A DNA stretch of 64,000 nt from Acinetobacter sp. ANC 4805 (GTDB lineage: Bacteria; Pseudomonadota; Gammaproteobacteria; Pseudomonadales; Moraxellaceae). This document shows positions 62,497 to 64,000 of this stretch, in pieces; the first letter of the stretch is position 1; each line of letters starts with the position of its first letter. Made by a program: the position numbers and the translations under genes. The stretch spans positions 62,001 through 126,000 of the forward strand of contig NZ_JAKZGD010000001.1 of NCBI RefSeq assembly GCF_022549495.1. The letters are read 5' to 3'. The notes below the pieces were generated by a model. It searched no databases, was not told the DNA's origin, and saw nothing but the letters and a program-made list of their open reading frames with translations.

Positions 62497-63423
62497 GTGT
62501 CAAATGCTGCAAAATTCGGCAAAGTTGCTGTGTTGTTTGGTGGGAAGTCAGCTGAACGTGCTGTGTCATTGGATAGTGGTCAAGCCGTTTTAGAAGCGCT
62601 ATTGCGCTCAGGTGTGCAAGCAGAAGCATTTGATCCACAAGCGCGTAGCGTGACTGAGTTAGTGGGTTATGATCGTGCTTTTATTGTATTGCATGGTCGT
62701 GGCGGTGAAGATGGTCAGATCCAAGGTGTATTGGAATGGTTAAACCTTCCATATACGGGCACAGGTGTGCAGGGTTCTGCTATTGGGATGGATAAAGTCA
62801 AAACTAAGCAAGTTTGGCAAGGGAGCGATTTACCGACCGCACCATATCGCATTATTACCAAAGATTCTGACCTAGATGCTGTCGTGGCAGACTTAGGATT
62901 ACCTGTCATTATCAAGCCAGTACATGAGGGCTCAAGTGTTGGCATGAGTAAGGTTGAAAAAGCAGAAGATTTTGCGGCTGCGATTGAGAAAGCAACACAA
63001 CATGATGCTGTAGTGATGGCAGAAAAGTGGATTACAGGTCGTGAGTTCACGATTTCATTCTTGAATGGACAACCGCTGCCTGTGATTCGTTTACAACCGC
63101 CAGCAGATGTTGCCTTTTATGACTATGAAGCAAAATACCAACGTGATGATGTGCAGTATGGCATTCCTTGCGGCCTAACGGAGTCGGAAGAGCAAAACTT
63201 ACAGGCGTTGTGTCTACGTGCATTCCAAGCAGTCGGTGCAGAAGGTTGGGGGCGTATTGATGCAATGCAAGATGAGCAAGGCAATTTCTGGTTGCTCGAA
63301 GTCAATACCGTACCGGGAATGACCAGTCATTCTTTAGTACCTAAAGCAGCTCAAGCAGTAGGTTATAGTTTTGATCAGCTCTGCGTTGCGATTTTAGAGC
63401 AAACTTTAACAAAGTCGGCTTAA
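62497..63423 (+). CDS. ddlB: D-alanine--D-alanine ligase
   Basis: Ddl makes the D-Ala-D-Ala dipeptide of peptidoglycan. The 308-aa ATP-grasp enzyme begins KVAVLFGGKSAERAVSLDSG, then has HGRGGEDGQIQG, the nucleotide loop VIIKPVHEGSSVGMSKV, RIDAMQDEQGNFWLLEVNTVPGMT near 250-273, and SLVPKAA. It is preceded by the palindromic element and lies between murC and ftsQ, the order of the E. coli dcw cluster. The start is GTG. Confidence 0.97.
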   Translation: MSNAAKFGKVAVLFGGKSAERAVSLDSGQAVLEALLRSGVQAEAFDPQARSVTELVGYDRAFIVLHGRGGEDGQIQGVLEWLNLPYTGTGVQGSAIGMDKVKTKQVWQGSDLPTAPYRIITKDSDLDAVVADLGLPVIIKPVHEGSSVGMSKVEKAEDFAAAIEKATQHDAVVMAEKWITGREFTISFLNGQPLPVIRLQPPADVAFYDYEAKYQRDDVQYGIPCGLTESEEQNLQALCLRAFQAVGAEGWGRIDAMQDEQGNFWLLEVNTVPGMTSHSLVPKAAQAVGYSFDQLCVAILEQTLTKSA

Positions 63424-63428
63424 TTTAT

Positions 63429-64000
63429 ATGGCTCAACTCCCTGCTTCTATGCGTCGTAAAACACGACCAGCCATTAGCTCGATTCATGAGAAACCGCCT
63501 TCGCCTAAGCAAAAGATGGTGAATGCGGGTGGTTGGGCGTTGTTGATCATTGCTTTTGCTGTATTGGCAATCGGTCTATACGGCTTATATAAAGTAATGA
63601 CCGATGCGAAAGTCGCACAATTGCAGGTGGTTGGAACCAATTCGGATGTTGAAAATCAGCAGTTAGTGCAGCATCTGAGCCCAATAATCAAAGATAACTA
63701 TTTCACTTCTGATCTTGAGCAAATTCGAGATCAAGCGTTAAAAGTATCTTGGGTAGATCGTGTCGTGGTATCACGAGCTTGGCCCAATGCAATTCGCGTA
63801 CGGGTCATGCCGCGTCATGCAATTGCACGTTGGGGAACAGGGCGTTTGCTCAGTGATAATGGCGATGTATTTAGTGAGGCTGTGTTAAAAGTACATCCAA
63901 ACTTGCCATTACTACACGGTCCAGTCAGCCAATCCAAAATGATGATGCGTCGCTATAATGAAATTAATCAATTATTTCATCCTGCGAATCTAAGATTAAA
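63429..64000 (+). CDS. ftsQ: Cell division protein FtsQ (3' end outside window)
   Basis: FtsQ links the division proteins at the septum. Some 190 residues are visible: a basic cytoplasmic tail (MRRKTRPAISS), one membrane helix (GGWALLIIAFAVLAIGLYGLYKV, about residues 34-57), then a POTRA-like periplasmic segment (VAQLQVVGTNSDVENQQL) and SWVDRVVVSRAWPNAIRVRVMPRHAIARWG, the conserved FtsQ core. It starts 5 bp after ddlB. The C-terminus lies beyond base 64000. Confidence 0.93.
   Translation, partial: MAQLPASMRRKTRPAISSIHEKPPSPKQKMVNAGGWALLIIAFAVLAIGLYGLYKVMTDAKVAQLQVVGTNSDVENQQLVQHLSPIIKDNYFTSDLEQIRDQALKVSWVDRVVVSRAWPNAIRVRVMPRHAIARWGTGRLLSDNGDVFSEAVLKVHPNLPLLHGPVSQSKMMMRRYNEINQLFHPANLRL

Noticed and set aside
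1..64000. CRISPR arrays, tRNA or rRNA genes, complete insertion sequences
   Set aside because: None was seen by eye in either strand; only the Tn7 end, the pdif modules and intergenic repeats were found.

Overview
The window looks like chromosomal DNA of an Acinetobacter-type gammaproteobacterium (Moraxellaceae). This is inferred from low-GC coding sequence, a RibB carrying a degenerate GTP cyclohydrolase II-like domain, gene neighbourhoods such as glmU-glmS, phoB-phoR and murG-murC-ddl-ftsQ, and Xer/pdif-type sites close to those I recall from Acinetobacter plasmids. No database was consulted, so I stop at genus level.

Layout. 1-2475 is one end of a Tn7-like transposon (tnsB running off the window, tnsA, right-end TnsB-binding repeats). 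It is inserted exactly 25 bp after the glmS stop codon, the classical attTn7 position. 2501-9226 holds glmS and glmU (amino-sugar and cell-wall precursors), then a minus-strand run ribBX-ribH-nusB-thiL-pgpA. 9438-17295 is core metabolism: an Smp-like membrane protein divergent from serB, a small membrane protein, an SCP2-domain protein, dtd, pncB, a rhodanese and psd. 17354-18533 is a small accessory patch: two unknown genes, each enclosed by a pair of oppositely oriented 28-bp Xer (pdif) sites, i.e. two adjacent dif modules in a chromosomal setting. 18670-20296 contains a 204-bp direct repeat with a built-in terminator on both sides of a LysR gene. 20330-37546 carries a DUF2147 protein, phoB-phoR, a TetR/SDR pair with a clear operator, a MATE pump, a methionine-type aminotransferase, DUF445, a lipoprotein, DUF924, gshA, dsbB, two hydrolases and parE. 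37735-51591 is mixed: Tsx-like porin, HPF-like ribosome factor, ankyrin protein, dsbD, GST, a diguanylate cyclase, an HSL-type esterase, a second DUF2147 protein, an ArsC-like protein, xth and pyrE. Between the ArsC-like gene and xth lies a strong candidate for a CsrA/RsmA-sequestering small RNA, with nine GGA motifs on the minus strand. 52512-56693 is an A/T-rich restriction-modification island (C5 methylase, N6-adenine methylase, HNH nuclease) with a fifth pdif-like site at its left edge. 56829-64000 returns to core genes: rpsU, an OhrR-like regulator coupled to a frameshifted DUF3565 gene and divergent from a glutathione peroxidase, gshB, and the cell-wall/division run murG-murC-ddlB-ftsQ, which leaves the window.

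Themes. Thiol redox and peroxide functions recur (gshA, gshB, gpx/ohrR, dsbB, dsbD, GST, rhodanese) without forming one operon. Mobile DNA enters at three points by different routes: Tn7 at glmS, Xer-type modules after psd, and the R-M island next to rpsU. The best candidates for something undescribed are the chromosomal dif modules with their two unknown genes, the R-M island beside a fifth pdif, the GGA-rich small RNA, and the duplicated 204-bp terminator-ended element.
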